The notes below the pieces were generated by a model. That model saw only the letters and a list, made by a program, of their open reading frames with translations. It was not told the origin of the DNA and ran no database searches. The position numbers and the translations under genes were made by a program. A stretch of 64,000 nt of DNA from Acidocella facilis ATCC 35904 (lineage in GTDB: Bacteria; Pseudomonadota; Alphaproteobacteria; Acetobacterales; Acetobacteraceae), in NCBI RefSeq assembly GCF_000687875.1, contig NZ_JHYG01000003.1:124001-188000 (forward strand), in the 5' to 3' direction. Shown here one piece after another: positions 25,052 through 35,550 of this stretch (positions are counted from its first letter, which is position 1; every line of letters starts with the position of its first letter).

Positions 25052-26043
25052 CAGACCAAAGCGGGCTTCAGATCCGCCTCGCGCTGCTTGCCCCGGAAGC
25101 CGTCGAACAGGCTCATCTGGTGCACGCAGCTCAGCGTGCAGGTCGGCGCGCAATCCTTCTTGGTATGGTATTCGCGCTTAATGTCCTCGCGGGTATATTC
25201 CAGCAGCGGCTTGGCCGGATATCCGCGCTGCTGCGAGCAATAATGCACCCGCCCATCCTCGGTGATGTAGAGATAGCGCGCCCCCGCCCGGCATTTCCAG
25301 TCGTTCGGCTTGCCCTGCATCAGGTTCTTCTGGAACAGCTTGTAGTTCAGCGTGTGCACCATCGAGGGCGAAATCTCCGTCACCCTCCGGTACGCCGCCA
25401 TCTGCGCGTCCGAGAGCGCCTTCAGCGCCCCGGAATGGTCGTGCAGCACGCCCACCGAATGTTGGAACCCGTATTTCGCCGCGGTCTCGGCGATGGTGAT
25501 CACATCCTGCGTGCGCTCACCGGTGACACCCAGCACCGAGTTCACATTCACATTGAACTTCGCATGCTCCTGCAGCAGCTTCAGCCGCCCTTCCACCGAC
25601 GAGAGGCTCTTCATCGAAATATCGTCGGCGATCAGATTATCGATGCTGATCTGCATGCCCTGCAGCTTCGCCGCGTTCAGCCGCTCGATCCAGCTTTTGG
25701 AGAGCTTGAAGCCGTTGGTGATCATGGTCACGATCATGCCCTTGTCGCGGGCATGGCGGATCACCTTGTCCAGCTCCGGGTGCAGCAGCGTCTCGCCGCC
25801 GGTGACGGTGAGCGAGGCGCAGCCCAGATCCGCCAGGTGGTCCACCTGCGCCAGCAAAGTCGCCAGCGGCACGGGGGCCGAAAAATCGTCATACTCATTG
25901 CAATAGCCGCAGGCCAGGTTGCAGCGCCGCGTCACCACCATCTGCGCCAGGAGCGGCGTATAGCGCGTGAAAATCGCCTTGCCGGCGAAGCGCAGGCCCG
26001 CTCCTAAAGTATCGAGGCGCTCGGGAAGGGTCGGTTTATCCAC
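25051..26043 (-). CDS. Radical SAM protein with SPASM-like C-terminal cysteines
   Basis: 330 residues. The iron-sulfur cluster motif CNLACGYC (Cys41, 45, 48) is followed by LTVTGGETLLHPELDKVIRHARDKGMIVTMITNGF, the SAM-binding GGE and TNG regions. The C-terminus has several cysteines (WKCRAGARYLYITEDGRVHYCSQQRGYP and CAPTCTLSCVHQ), as in SPASM or twitch auxiliary-cluster proteins. The start is GTG at 26043. It is not HpnH (which has CNLACAGC and a different context). The substrate is unknown, and no small precursor peptide gene is evident in the 140 bases upstream. Confidence 0.85.
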   Translation of the reverse strand: MDKPTLPERLDTLGAGLRFAGKAIFTRYTPLLAQMVVTRRCNLACGYCNEYDDFSAPVPLATLLAQVDHLADLGCASLTVTGGETLLHPELDKVIRHARDKGMIVTMITNGFKLSKSWIERLNAAKLQGMQISIDNLIADDISMKSLSSVEGRLKLLQEHAKFNVNVNSVLGVTGERTQDVITIAETAAKYGFQHSVGVLHDHSGALKALSDAQMAAYRRVTEISPSMVHTLNYKLFQKNLMQGKPNDWKCRAGARYLYITEDGRVHYCSQQRGYPAKPLLEYTREDIKREYHTKKDCAPTCTLSCVHQMSLFDGFRGKQREADLKPALV

Positions 26044-26183
26044 GCGGAGGGGCTTTCTGGCTGGTGAAATACCAAGACAATAAAGAAAACGGTGAAAAAC
26101 TCAAATTGTGACGCTCTGTCGTCTCTCTTGTTCATCAGCTTTGGCCGTGAGATGAACCGGCGATCGAAACAAGAGAAAGCTCG

Positions 26184-26729
26184 ATGGGATCACCTGTTAC
26201 ATCGCTTTTTACGATGCCGATTTCGACGACCGACGCCGGCGCAATGGCAAATCTGTTCCTCAATGAGGCGGCTGGCCCGCACAAAGAGGCGACATTAACG
26301 CTCAAGGCGATGGGTTGGATGCGGTGCGTTCTGGAAAATCGCTTGCGCCACCCGGGGATGTTTGGGGCGCCGGGTGCGACCACGCTGACGCAGATCATCA
26401 AAGCGGCGGGCTTTGGGGTACAGTTTGCCGGGTTTAACACCTACCCGACTTTACCTGCGTCCATACAGGCTAATATTGATGCGAAGTTGAGCATTACGGC
26501 CGATTTATCGGACCCACGGCAGGCGCGTTATCTTGCGTTTGTGAAGGCGGCAATCACCGCGGCCACCCAACCAGCGCCTGCCGATCCATGTCCGACAGGG
26601 CTATATTTCTGGCGCACGGCAGGTGCGTCAGGTCCTGGCGGCAAATCCTCCCTCTACCAAAGCCTCGATGGGAATGACTTTTACACCTTGCCGGCAGGCT
26701 TTTTCCCCGCGTCCCATAAGCGCCGCTAA
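26184..26729 (+). CDS. Cell-wall hydrolase-like protein (SleB-like), uncertain
   Basis: 181 residues. The segment MANLFLNEAAGPHKEATLTLKAMGWMRCVLENRLRHPGMFGAPGATTLTQIIKAAGFGVQFAGF resembles the SleB/cell-wall hydrolase pattern (Glu in the first helix, AVLNRVRHP, then a G-xQF segment). A second region PTGLYFWRTAGASGPGGKSS follows. No signal peptide is obvious. Base composition is lower in GC than the neighbours, and the gene lies between unrelated genes, which suggests acquisition. Function is a guess. Confidence 0.55.
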   Translation: MGSPVTSLFTMPISTTDAGAMANLFLNEAAGPHKEATLTLKAMGWMRCVLENRLRHPGMFGAPGATTLTQIIKAAGFGVQFAGFNTYPTLPASIQANIDAKLSITADLSDPRQARYLAFVKAAITAATQPAPADPCPTGLYFWRTAGASGPGGKSSLYQSLDGNDFYTLPAGFFPASHKRR

Positions 26730-26833
26730 GGTGATGTTTGTCTTGCTGGCGTCCGCGAAGGCTGACTCACGGATTGGCGGCGTCGGCTATAATCAGCTTC
26801 ATGGCGTCGGCGTGAAGCTGAAGCCCAGGGCGG

Positions 26834-27373
26834 CTACCCTCCGCACGCGACCCGCACCCACGTCACCGCCTGGCTCAAATCCGGATAGGCGTCGGATTTA
26901 TCGAAAAATCGCATCGCCATCATCGCAGGATCGGATTTAGCAAACACCCAATTTGCAGCGGCGAAGCCGGGTAGGATGATGGCGTAGGGGGCGTTCTCTT
27001 GCATGTTGGCGGGGCTGAAATCGCGATGTAACGTCACGATGGCGGAGGATGTCCCCGCATCCCCCGAAATCCCAAGTTGGCACAGCCCTTTGCCGTTCGG
27101 GCAGGTCTCGTCCATGGCGAGTTCGGTCTGCAAGGTTTTGCCGTTGGGGGTGTAGAGCTGGAACACCCAACGCGCCCCCGCCGCAGCCGCCGTCTGGTGT
27201 CGGATGGTCAGCCGATAGAAGGCTGGCTGCTCCGGATCGTGCAGGGCGGGTTGCGGCCTGGGCTCATAAACCGCGCCATATATCCCGCAAGACGCCGCCC
27301 GCGCCTGCAACGGCCCCAGCAGGCATGTCAGCACCAACCCTGCTCTCAACGATGCGCCACGCCACGCCGCCAC
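26834..27373 (-). CDS. Secreted protein of unknown function
   Basis: About 179 residues. AGGAG ends six bases before the GTG at 27373 but directly abuts the ATG at 27379, so spacing favours the GTG; either gives a signal peptide (AAWRGASLRAGLVLTCLLGPLQARAAS). The mature protein holds four cysteines (SCGIYG, ETCPNGKGLC, VACGG), probably disulfide-bonded, and a beta-rich middle (FYRLTIRHQ, RWVFQLYTPNGKTLQTEL, SSAIVTLHRDF). I do not recognise the family. It is convergent with the SleB-like gene. Confidence 0.65.
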   Translation of the reverse strand: MAAWRGASLRAGLVLTCLLGPLQARAASCGIYGAVYEPRPQPALHDPEQPAFYRLTIRHQTAAAAGARWVFQLYTPNGKTLQTELAMDETCPNGKGLCQLGISGDAGTSSAIVTLHRDFSPANMQENAPYAIILPGFAAANWVFAKSDPAMMAMRFFDKSDAYPDLSQAVTWVRVACGG

Positions 27374-27419
27374 GCTCATCTCCTCGCTCGATGTGTCTTG
27401 TCTAACAGCGCCGCGCCCA

Positions 27420-27452
27420 ACAAAAAACCCCGGCATCGCTGCCGGGGTTTCC
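27420..27452 (-). terminator. Rho-independent terminator of groESL
   Basis: Minus strand AAACCCCGGCA / TGCCGGGGTTTTTT with a GCGA loop, about 25 bases after the groEL stop. Confidence 0.93.
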
Positions 27453-27474
27453 TGTTTCAACCTGGAGGGCTGGA

Positions 27475-29166
<1,692 letters not shown>

Positions 29167-29185
29167 TCAAGGCCACCATTCAAAA

Positions 29186-29479
29186 TCAGGCCGCGACGAT
29201 CCCGAGAATATCGGATTCTTTCATGATCAGCAGGTCTTCGCCGTTCAGCTTGACCTCGGTGCCGGACCATTTGCCGAACAGCACGCGGTCACCCGCCTTG
29301 ACGTCCAGCGCGACCAGCACGCCGGCCTCGTTGCGCACGCCGGAACCGGCAGCGACAACTTCACCTTCCTGCGGCTTTTCCTTGGCGGTGTCGGGGATGA
29401 TGATGCCGCCCGCGGTCTTTTCCTCGGGGGTGATGCGACGAACGACGACGCGGTCGTGCAGGGGGCGGAAATTCGCCAT
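29186..29479 (-). CDS. groES: Co-chaperonin GroES (10 kDa)
   Basis: 97 residues from the ATG at 29479 with AGGAG seven bases upstream. Motifs: [13 protein letters not shown], the mobile loop [64 protein letters not shown]. It caps GroEL. It is the first gene of the operon. Confidence 0.98.
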   Translation of the reverse strand: MANFRPLHDRVVVRRITPEEKTAGGIIIPDTAKEKPQEGEVVAAGSGVRNEAGVLVALDVKAGDRVLFGKWSGTEVKLNGEDLLIMKESDILGIVAA

Positions 29480-29551
29480 ATGATCGCTCCTAAACATTAT
29501 GTCTTAAAAGCTTCCCAGCCTGTCCGGCCCAATCGTGCGGCACCGCGGCTG

Positions 29552-29578
29552 TTAGCACTCCCTTGGAAGGAGTGCCAG
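29552..29578. promoter_or_regulatory. CIRCE operator upstream of groESL
   Basis: TTAGCACTC, nine bases, GAGTGCCAG: the HrcA-binding CIRCE inverted repeat with two changes in the right arm (consensus GAGTGCTAA). It overlaps the predicted transcript start, as expected for repression by HrcA. Confidence 0.95.
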
Positions 29579-29580
29579 AG

Positions 29581-29609
29581 ATGTAGCCTGTGCCGGCAGT
29601 GTAAGTCAA
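29581..29609 (-). promoter_or_regulatory. Promoter of groESL
   Basis: Minus strand TTGACT (29609-29604), 17 bases, CTACAT (29586-29581). A start near 29574 falls at the edge of the CIRCE element. Confidence 0.75.
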
Positions 29610-29748
29610 GAACGGCAGCACTTCGCGGTTTTGAGTGCCAAGTTGCTGGTTTCGTTGAAGATTATAGTTGCGCAGCAGGGGGCTGTGTGTGGCAGTCTGG
29701 TGAAACCCCGGGGATTGCCAACACTGACTTCGAGAGAGAGTGCCAAGC

Positions 29749-30006
29749 ATGTCCCTTGCCTTGCAGATGCGCGACTACCGCCTGACCACCGCTGAGATCC
29801 TCTATCATCTGCCGGACCATCCGGGCCTGTTGCAGAGCTATATCTGGCAGGAGCTTGATCTCGCGCCGAAATTCCCCGCCTTGCATAAATTCCTGGATTT
29901 CTGGGCCGCCAACCTGGATGGCAAGCTGCATTCGGTCCGCGTCGGCCAGGCGGAGCTGATCAAGCCCGCCGGCTGGCGCAACGCCCAGCTGCTGACGCTG
30001 CATTAG
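29749..30006 (+). CDS. usg: Usg family protein
   Basis: 85 residues: MRDYRLTTAEILYHLPDHPGLLQSYIWQELDLAPKFPALHKFLDFWAANLDGKLHSVRV. This matches Usg, a small alphaproteobacterial protein first noted upstream of trp genes; its function is unknown. The ATG at 29749 is used. It diverges from groESL. Confidence 0.9.
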   Translation: MSLALQMRDYRLTTAEILYHLPDHPGLLQSYIWQELDLAPKFPALHKFLDFWAANLDGKLHSVRVGQAELIKPAGWRNAQLLTLH

Positions 30007-30008
30007 CT

Positions 30009-30392
30009 TTATTGGCCGCCGCAGCTGACATCGCCCTCCTGGCAGTGCAGCTGCGCTTCCAGCCGCCTGGTCTGGGCCTGGGTCAACGCCGTTTCGCACT
30101 GATTGAGCACCAGCGGGTGGATGCTCCCGCCTTGCGTGCCCATCGTTTCGAAGCCGCATTGCGCGTCGCGGTAAGCAGCCCAGTCGCGCTCGGCCTCACG
30201 CAGGCCGGTCTGGCCGGCCGGGGAGAGTTTCGCCATCAGCGTGCGGTAGCTGGCATTCAGCGCCGCATCCGCGGTCTGGAACGCCTGATAGGAGCAGATA
30301 TTCAGATCCGTCTGTGTCTGCGTGTCGGCGCAGTTCTGCGCCAAAGCCGGGCCGGTCAGCAGCAGGCCAGCCACCAGGATGATGCCGCGCAT
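30009..30392 (-). CDS. LprI-like (DUF1311) secreted protein
   Basis: 127 residues: signal peptide MRGIILVAGLLLTGPALAQ, then CADTQTQTDLNICSYQAFQTADAALNASYRTLMAKL, REAERDWAAYRDAQCGFE and LNQCETALTQAQTRRLEAQL. This is the DUF1311 pattern with conserved cysteines and the W-x-x-YRD-x-C motif. Mycobacterial LprI inhibits lysozyme; other members are uncharacterised. It starts 5 bases after the methyltransferase stop, in the same operon. Confidence 0.88.
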   Translation of the reverse strand: MRGIILVAGLLLTGPALAQNCADTQTQTDLNICSYQAFQTADAALNASYRTLMAKLSPAGQTGLREAERDWAAYRDAQCGFETMGTQGGSIHPLVLNQCETALTQAQTRRLEAQLHCQEGDVSCGGQ

Positions 30393-30397
30393 GGCGG

Positions 30398-31057
30398 TTA
30401 GCGCACCAGCTCCACCAGCCGGAACAGCCCGATCGGCCGCATATCCGTGATCCGCGCCTGGGCGAGGTCGGCGGCCTTGAACATATGGTCCAGCCGGAAA
30501 TCCGGGTGCCAGCCCAGCGGCTTCGAGGCCGGGGCCATGGCGCGCTCGATCCACCAGATCGGCCCCGACTCGCGGGCGAAATGGTTGACGAACAAAATCC
30601 GCCCGCCCGGCTTCACCACCCGGCGCAGCTCCGCCACCAAAGCCCGCGGGTCCGGCACCACGGAGGCGACGAACATCGCCACCGCGACATCGAAGCTGCC
30701 ATCCTCGAAGCTGGTCGCCTGCGCGTCCATCTCTTCCAGCGCCTCGACATGGCGCAGCCCCATCTCGGCCACGCGGTCGCGGGCGATGTTCAGCATGTCG
30801 TGGGAGAGATCGATGCCGGTGATGCGCTTGGCCGGGCTGTAGAGCGGCAGCGCCAGCCCGGTGCCCACCCCCACCTCCAGCACCTTGGCGCCGGGGGCCG
30901 CGTTCACCGCCGCCACCGCCGCGCGGCGCGCGTGGCCCGAGACCAGCCCGAACCAGCTGTCATAGGATTTCGCGTAGCGTGAATAGGTGGCTTTGATGCT
31001 GTCAGCATCCAGTTTCGCGCGCGGGCCGGACAGCGCCGCGCCGGAGACATCCTGCAT
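30398..31057 (-). CDS. Class I SAM methyltransferase, PmtA-like
   Basis: 219 residues from the ATG at 31057, which has AAGGA seven bases upstream; an ATG at 31081 is possible. Motif I is KVLEVGVGTGLALPLY, motif II GIDLSHDMLNIARDRV, then FDVAVAMFVASVVPDPRALVAELRRVVKPGGRILFVNHF. The N-terminal YSRYAKSYDSWFGLVSGHARRAAVAAVN matches the Rhodobacter-type phosphatidylethanolamine N-methyltransferase that makes phosphatidylcholine. Substrate assignment is by family resemblance. Confidence 0.82.
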   Translation of the reverse strand: MQDVSGAALSGPRAKLDADSIKATYSRYAKSYDSWFGLVSGHARRAAVAAVNAAPGAKVLEVGVGTGLALPLYSPAKRITGIDLSHDMLNIARDRVAEMGLRHVEALEEMDAQATSFEDGSFDVAVAMFVASVVPDPRALVAELRRVVKPGGRILFVNHFARESGPIWWIERAMAPASKPLGWHPDFRLDHMFKAADLAQARITDMRPIGLFRLVELVR

Positions 31058-31139
31058 CCTCAAGTCCTTGACGCCTGTCATTTTATCGTAACCGAATTTT
31101 GCGCGGATTGGGCTCAGGCGCAATGGCCGTAAAGGTTTT

Positions 31140-33029
31140 TTAACCTTGCAGCGCCGCTTTCACGATGCCGGGGGTGAGGATTTGCGGCAAAATCGCCGCC
31201 GCGCCGCCCGGCGGATAATAGAGATAGAGCGGCACGCCGGCGCGGTGGCTGGCCGTCAGCAAGGCGGTGATGGCCGGGTCGCGGTTGGTCCAGTCCCCCA
31301 CCAGCAGCGCGACATGCTCGTCCTTGAACAGATCCCGCACTGGCGCGGCTTCCAGCGTGGTGCGCTCATTCACCTGGCAGGTGATGCACCAGGCGGCGGT
31401 GAGGTCGATGAAGACCGGCCGGTGCTGCGCCCGCAGCTGCGCCAGCAGCGCGGCGCTGTAAGGCTGCGCGCCGGGCAGGGTGAGGCTGGCGCCGGCCGGG
31501 GCGCTGGGCAGGAAGGGCAGCAGCACCAGCGCCAGCAGCGCGAAAACCGGCTTGCGTGCCAGGCTGAACCCCAGCAGCAGCCCGCCCAGCCCCAGCAGCG
31601 CCAGCCCCAGCGGGCCGGATTGCCGGAACAGCACCCAGCCCAGCCAGAGGCAGGTGGCGAACATCGGGAGGGAGAGGAGCTTCTGCACCCATGCCATCCA
31701 GCGCCCGGGGCGGGGCAGGGCAGCGGCCAGGGCCGGGATGAAGGCGAGGATCAAAATCGGCAGCGCCAGCCCCAGCCCCAGCGCCAGGAACAGCCCCATG
31801 GCGGGCAATGCCGGCATCGCCAAAGCGGCGGCGATGGCAGCCCCCATGAAGGGCGCGGTGCAGGGTGTGGCCACCAGCACCGCCAGCAGCCCGGTGAGCA
31901 CGCTATGCTGCGCCGGCAGCCGGCCGATGAAGCCCGGCATCGAGAGATGGAACAGCCCGGCCATGCTCAGCCCCGCCGCCAGGATCACCCAGGCCGCCAG
32001 AGCGACGAAAATTGGCGACTGGAACTGAAAACCCCAGAACGCCGCCACCCCGGCGGCGCGCAGCCCCAGCAGCACCCCGCCCAGCACGGCCATCGAGCCC
32101 AGCACGCCCAGCGTATAACCCAGCGCCTCGCGCCGGATATGCGCGTGCGCGGCGCCGCCCATGCGGGCAAAGGCGGCGGCCTTCATCGCGAGAATCGGGA
32201 ACACGCAGGGCATCAGGTTCAGAATCAGCCCGCCGGCCAGGGCCAGCAGCCACCAGGGGGCGTGCGCGGCGGGTGGGGCCGGGCTGGTGGCGATGGCGAG
32301 CGCCTGCATCCGCCCGCTCGGGTCGGTGAGTTCCAGCAGGCCGGTCAGCCGCGCCGGGGCCGGGCCGGCCAGTTTCAGGTGCAGCGTCAGATCATGCGCG
32401 CCGAAGCCCAATGTTTGCGGCGCGCTGTTCACCAGGGCGCTGGCCGAGCCGGGGAAGAAATGCGCGGCTTTCACCTGCTGCGCCCCCACCCCGTCCAGGC
32501 GCAGCGTGCCATCCGGCGTCAGCGTCGCTTTATAGGGGGAGGGGACGATGCTGGGCGCGGCGGGGAACAGCCCGGCCTCGGCCGAAGCCCCGCCCGTCAG
32601 GGGCAGGGTAAAGCTGGCATGTTCGGGCACGCAGATATCCGCACAGACCAGCCAGCGTGCATTCACGCTAAGGCTGTCGCCGCTGATCCCGCTGGCGGTG
32701 AAGGGCAGCAGCGCCTCGCCCGAGAGCACATAGGCGGCGATCCCGTCCTGCAGGAAATAATCGGGCGGCGGGTCATCGAGGGCGCCCAGCGTCACCGGCG
32801 CGGCGGCGCTGACGGCGGGGGGAAAGCCGGCATCGCCGGGGTTTTTCCAATAGATATGCCAGCCGGGTGCCAGCTTGAACTGCAGCGCCAGCTGCAATTT
32901 GCCATCCGTGGCGCTGTTGGTTGCCGAGACCAGCCGCACCTGATCGCGCGGCGTTACATAAGGCGCGCTGGCCGCCGCTTGGGCGAAATGCGGCAGGAAC
33001 AGCAAGACGAGCAGGGCGAGGCAGCGCAT
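31140..33029 (-). CDS. DsbD/ScsB-like thiol:disulfide interchange protein
   Basis: 629 residues. Signal peptide MRCLALLVLLFLPHFAQA, then a periplasmic DsbD-alpha-like domain with WLVCADICVPEHASF. About eight membrane helices follow, with the redox cysteines in LMPCVFPILAMK and VATPCTAPFMG. A C-terminal thioredoxin-like domain has the AAWCITCQVNE active site. It carries electrons from cytoplasmic thioredoxin to periplasmic disulfide reductases. The gap to the next gene downstream is about 80 bases. Confidence 0.93.
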   Translation of the reverse strand: MRCLALLVLLFLPHFAQAAASAPYVTPRDQVRLVSATNSATDGKLQLALQFKLAPGWHIYWKNPGDAGFPPAVSAAAPVTLGALDDPPPDYFLQDGIAAYVLSGEALLPFTASGISGDSLSVNARWLVCADICVPEHASFTLPLTGGASAEAGLFPAAPSIVPSPYKATLTPDGTLRLDGVGAQQVKAAHFFPGSASALVNSAPQTLGFGAHDLTLHLKLAGPAPARLTGLLELTDPSGRMQALAIATSPAPPAAHAPWWLLALAGGLILNLMPCVFPILAMKAAAFARMGGAAHAHIRREALGYTLGVLGSMAVLGGVLLGLRAAGVAAFWGFQFQSPIFVALAAWVILAAGLSMAGLFHLSMPGFIGRLPAQHSVLTGLLAVLVATPCTAPFMGAAIAAALAMPALPAMGLFLALGLGLALPILILAFIPALAAALPRPGRWMAWVQKLLSLPMFATCLWLGWVLFRQSGPLGLALLGLGGLLLGFSLARKPVFALLALVLLPFLPSAPAGASLTLPGAQPYSAALLAQLRAQHRPVFIDLTAAWCITCQVNERTTLEAAPVRDLFKDEHVALLVGDWTNRDPAITALLTASHRAGVPLYLYYPPGGAAAILPQILTPGIVKAALQG

Positions 33030-33075
33030 GGCCGGGAATATCGCATGGGCGCGCGCTCTCTGCTATCCGGGCGCG

Positions 33076-35472
33076 ATGATGACCGATCTGCCCGTCGCCG
33101 AAGCCCTGCCCGCCCTGCTGCAAGCGCTGGGCCAGCCGGGCGGCAATGCCGTGCTGGTGGCCCCGCCGGGGGCGGGCAAAACCACCACGGTACCGCTGGC
33201 CGCACTTGAAGCGGGCGTGGATGGCAAAATCCTGCTTCTGGAACCCCGGCGCCTCGCCGCCCGCGCCGCGGCGATGCGCATGGCCGAGCTGCTGGGCGAG
33301 GTCGCGGGCGAGACGGTGGGCTTCCGCACCCGGCTGGAAAGCGCGGTCGGCCCGAAAACCCGCATCGAGGTGATCACCGAGGGCCTGCTTACCTCCCGCC
33401 TGCTCTCTGACCCGGGGCTGGACGGTATCGGGCTGGTGATTTTCGACGAGGTGCATGAGCGCAGCCTGGAGGCGGATCTGGCGCTGGCGCTGGTGCGCGA
33501 TTTGCAGCGCGGCCTGCGCCCGGAGCTGCGCATCCTGGCGATGTCCGCCACCGCCGAGGCCGAAAAACTCTCGGCCTTGCTGGCGGCGCCGGTGATCACC
33601 AGCGAGGGCAAGATGTTCCCGGTTGAGGTGATCCACGCCAAGCGGGACATCATGTCCCCGCGCGATCTGCCGGAGGCGGCGGCGAAGGCGGTGCGCGAGG
33701 CGCTGGTGGCGCATCCGGGCGATATTCTCGTCTTCCTGCCCGGCATGGCCGAGATCCGCCGCACCGCGCAGGCGCTGGAGCGCTGCCCGGCCCTGGTGCT
33801 GCCGCTGCATGGGGATCTCTCGCGTGAGGCGCAGGACAAGGCGCTGCGCCAGCATGAGGAGCGCCGCGTGGTGCTCTCCACCTCCATCGCCGAGACATCG
33901 CTCACCGTGCCCGGCGTGCGCATCGTCATCGATGGTGGCTATCGCCGCGCGCCGGTGCTGGACACGAATTCCGGCCTGACCCGCCTGACCACCCAGCGCA
34001 TCTCGCGGGCCGCCGCCGCGCAGCGTGCCGGCCGCGCCGGGCGGCTGGGGCCGGGTGTGGCGATCAGGCTCTGGTCGGACGCGCTGAATCGCGGCCTGCC
34101 GCCCTTCGACCGGCCGGAGATGTTCGCCGCCGAGCTTTCCGGCCTGGCGCTGGCCTGTGCTGCCTGGGGCGAGGCGCCGGGCGATCTGCCGTTCCTCGAC
34201 GCCCCGCCCGAGGGCGCGTTGAAGGCCGCCCAGGCGCTGCTGGCGCAGCTGGGGGCGCTGGATGAGGCGGGCAGGATCACGGCTTTGGGCCGGGAGATGG
34301 CGCGGCTGCGGGCCGAACCGCGTTTGGCCGCGATGATGCTGGCCGCCCCCGACAAACCTACCCGCGCCTTGGCTGCCGATATCGCCGCCATCCTGGAAGA
34401 GCGCGATTTCCTCGCCCAGACCGCCAGCGCGGATCTGCAATTGCGCCTGGACGTACTGGCCGGGCGCGGCGAGGGCGACCGCGCCATCCTTTCGCGCGTG
34501 CGCCAGGCCGCGAAACTCTACCGCAACCGGCTGGGGCTGGGGAGCCTGCCGGGCTTTGGCGCGCCGGGGCCGGTCATCGCCGCCGGGTTCCCGGACCGCA
34601 TCGCCCAGGCGCGCGGGGCGGATGGCTCTTACCGGCTCTCCGGGGGCGGCGCCGGCAATCTCCCGGCCGCCGACCCGCTGGCCCGCAACCGGCTGCTGGC
34701 CGTGGCGTCGCTGGATGGCAAGGGCGCGAAAATCCGCCTGGGCGCGGCTTTGGATGCGGATGATCTGCCGGATTTCCTGCGCGCCCGCTGCAAGACCACG
34801 CGCGAGACCGGGTTCGATCCGGTGAGCAATAATGTCTCGGTGCGCGAGCGGGTGCGGCTGGGCAATCTGGTGTTGCGCGACCGCGCGGCAGCACCCAACC
34901 CCGAGGAAATCCAGGCCGCCCTGGCGCAGGCGCTCTCCACCCGGCTGGAGCAGCTGGACTGGACCGACGCGGCGGAAAATCTCTGCGCCCGCGTCGCGGT
35001 GATGCGCGGGGTGGATGACAGCTATCCGGACCTCTCCCGCGCCGCGCTGGCCGCCACCGTGCAGGACTGGCTGGCCCCCTATCTCGCCGGAATGACGACG
35101 CTGAGAGAGGCAAAAAGCCTGGACCTCTATAACCTGCTGCGCGGGTTGATGAGCCATGAGCAGGCCACGCGGCTGGACAAGGAGCTGCCCGCCGAACTCA
35201 ACCTGAAACATGGAAGGGTGCGGATCGATTATTCCGGCCCGCTGCCCGTCGCCTCCGCCCGGGCGCATGTGTTTTACGGCACGGACGCGACGCCGAAACT
35301 GGCCGGGGGCGAAATCCCTCTGCAACTGGCGCTGCTCTCCCCGGCGCAACGGCCGATCGCCATCACCGCCGACCTCGCCGGCTTCTGGCGCGGCGGCTGG
35401 GCCGATGCCAGGCGCGATATGCGCGGGCGCTATCCCAAGCATGACTGGCCGGAGGAGCCCTGGCGCGGCTAA
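33076..35472 (+). CDS. hrpB: ATP-dependent helicase HrpB
   Basis: 798 residues, DEAH/DEVH superfamily 2 helicase. Motifs: Walker A LVAPPGAGKTTTVPLA, EPRRLAARAAAMRMA, FDEVHERSLEADLALAL, MSATAEAEKL, VFLPGMAEIRRTAQ, VLSTSIAETSLTVPGVRIVIDGGYRR and QRAGRAGRLGPGVAIRLW. The HrpB-specific C-terminus ends with GRYPKHDWPEEPW. The role in bacteria is poorly defined (RNA helicase). It is divergent from the DsbD-like gene; the double ATG at 33076/33079 is the likely start. Confidence 0.95.
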   Translation: MMTDLPVAEALPALLQALGQPGGNAVLVAPPGAGKTTTVPLAALEAGVDGKILLLEPRRLAARAAAMRMAELLGEVAGETVGFRTRLESAVGPKTRIEVITEGLLTSRLLSDPGLDGIGLVIFDEVHERSLEADLALALVRDLQRGLRPELRILAMSATAEAEKLSALLAAPVITSEGKMFPVEVIHAKRDIMSPRDLPEAAAKAVREALVAHPGDILVFLPGMAEIRRTAQALERCPALVLPLHGDLSREAQDKALRQHEERRVVLSTSIAETSLTVPGVRIVIDGGYRRAPVLDTNSGLTRLTTQRISRAAAAQRAGRAGRLGPGVAIRLWSDALNRGLPPFDRPEMFAAELSGLALACAAWGEAPGDLPFLDAPPEGALKAAQALLAQLGALDEAGRITALGREMARLRAEPRLAAMMLAAPDKPTRALAADIAAILEERDFLAQTASADLQLRLDVLAGRGEGDRAILSRVRQAAKLYRNRLGLGSLPGFGAPGPVIAAGFPDRIAQARGADGSYRLSGGGAGNLPAADPLARNRLLAVASLDGKGAKIRLGAALDADDLPDFLRARCKTTRETGFDPVSNNVSVRERVRLGNLVLRDRAAAPNPEEIQAALAQALSTRLEQLDWTDAAENLCARVAVMRGVDDSYPDLSRAALAATVQDWLAPYLAGMTTLREAKSLDLYNLLRGLMSHEQATRLDKELPAELNLKHGRVRIDYSGPLPVASARAHVFYGTDATPKLAGGEIPLQLALLSPAQRPIAITADLAGFWRGGWADARRDMRGRYPKHDWPEEPWRG

Positions 35473-35550
35473 GATTTCATCGCCTCATTTCGGCCAGGCC
35501 CGGTGGCCGCGGTTGCGGCGCAGTGTATCGATGCGCTGGCGCCGGCAGCC

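Noticed and set aside
25051..26043. HpnH (hopanoid radical SAM) as identity of this gene
   Set aside because: The cluster motif and N-terminus differ from HpnH, and no hopanoid genes are near.
32773..35442. 889-codon minus-strand frame opposite hrpB
   Set aside because: HrpB helicase motifs on the plus strand are complete; this frame has none.
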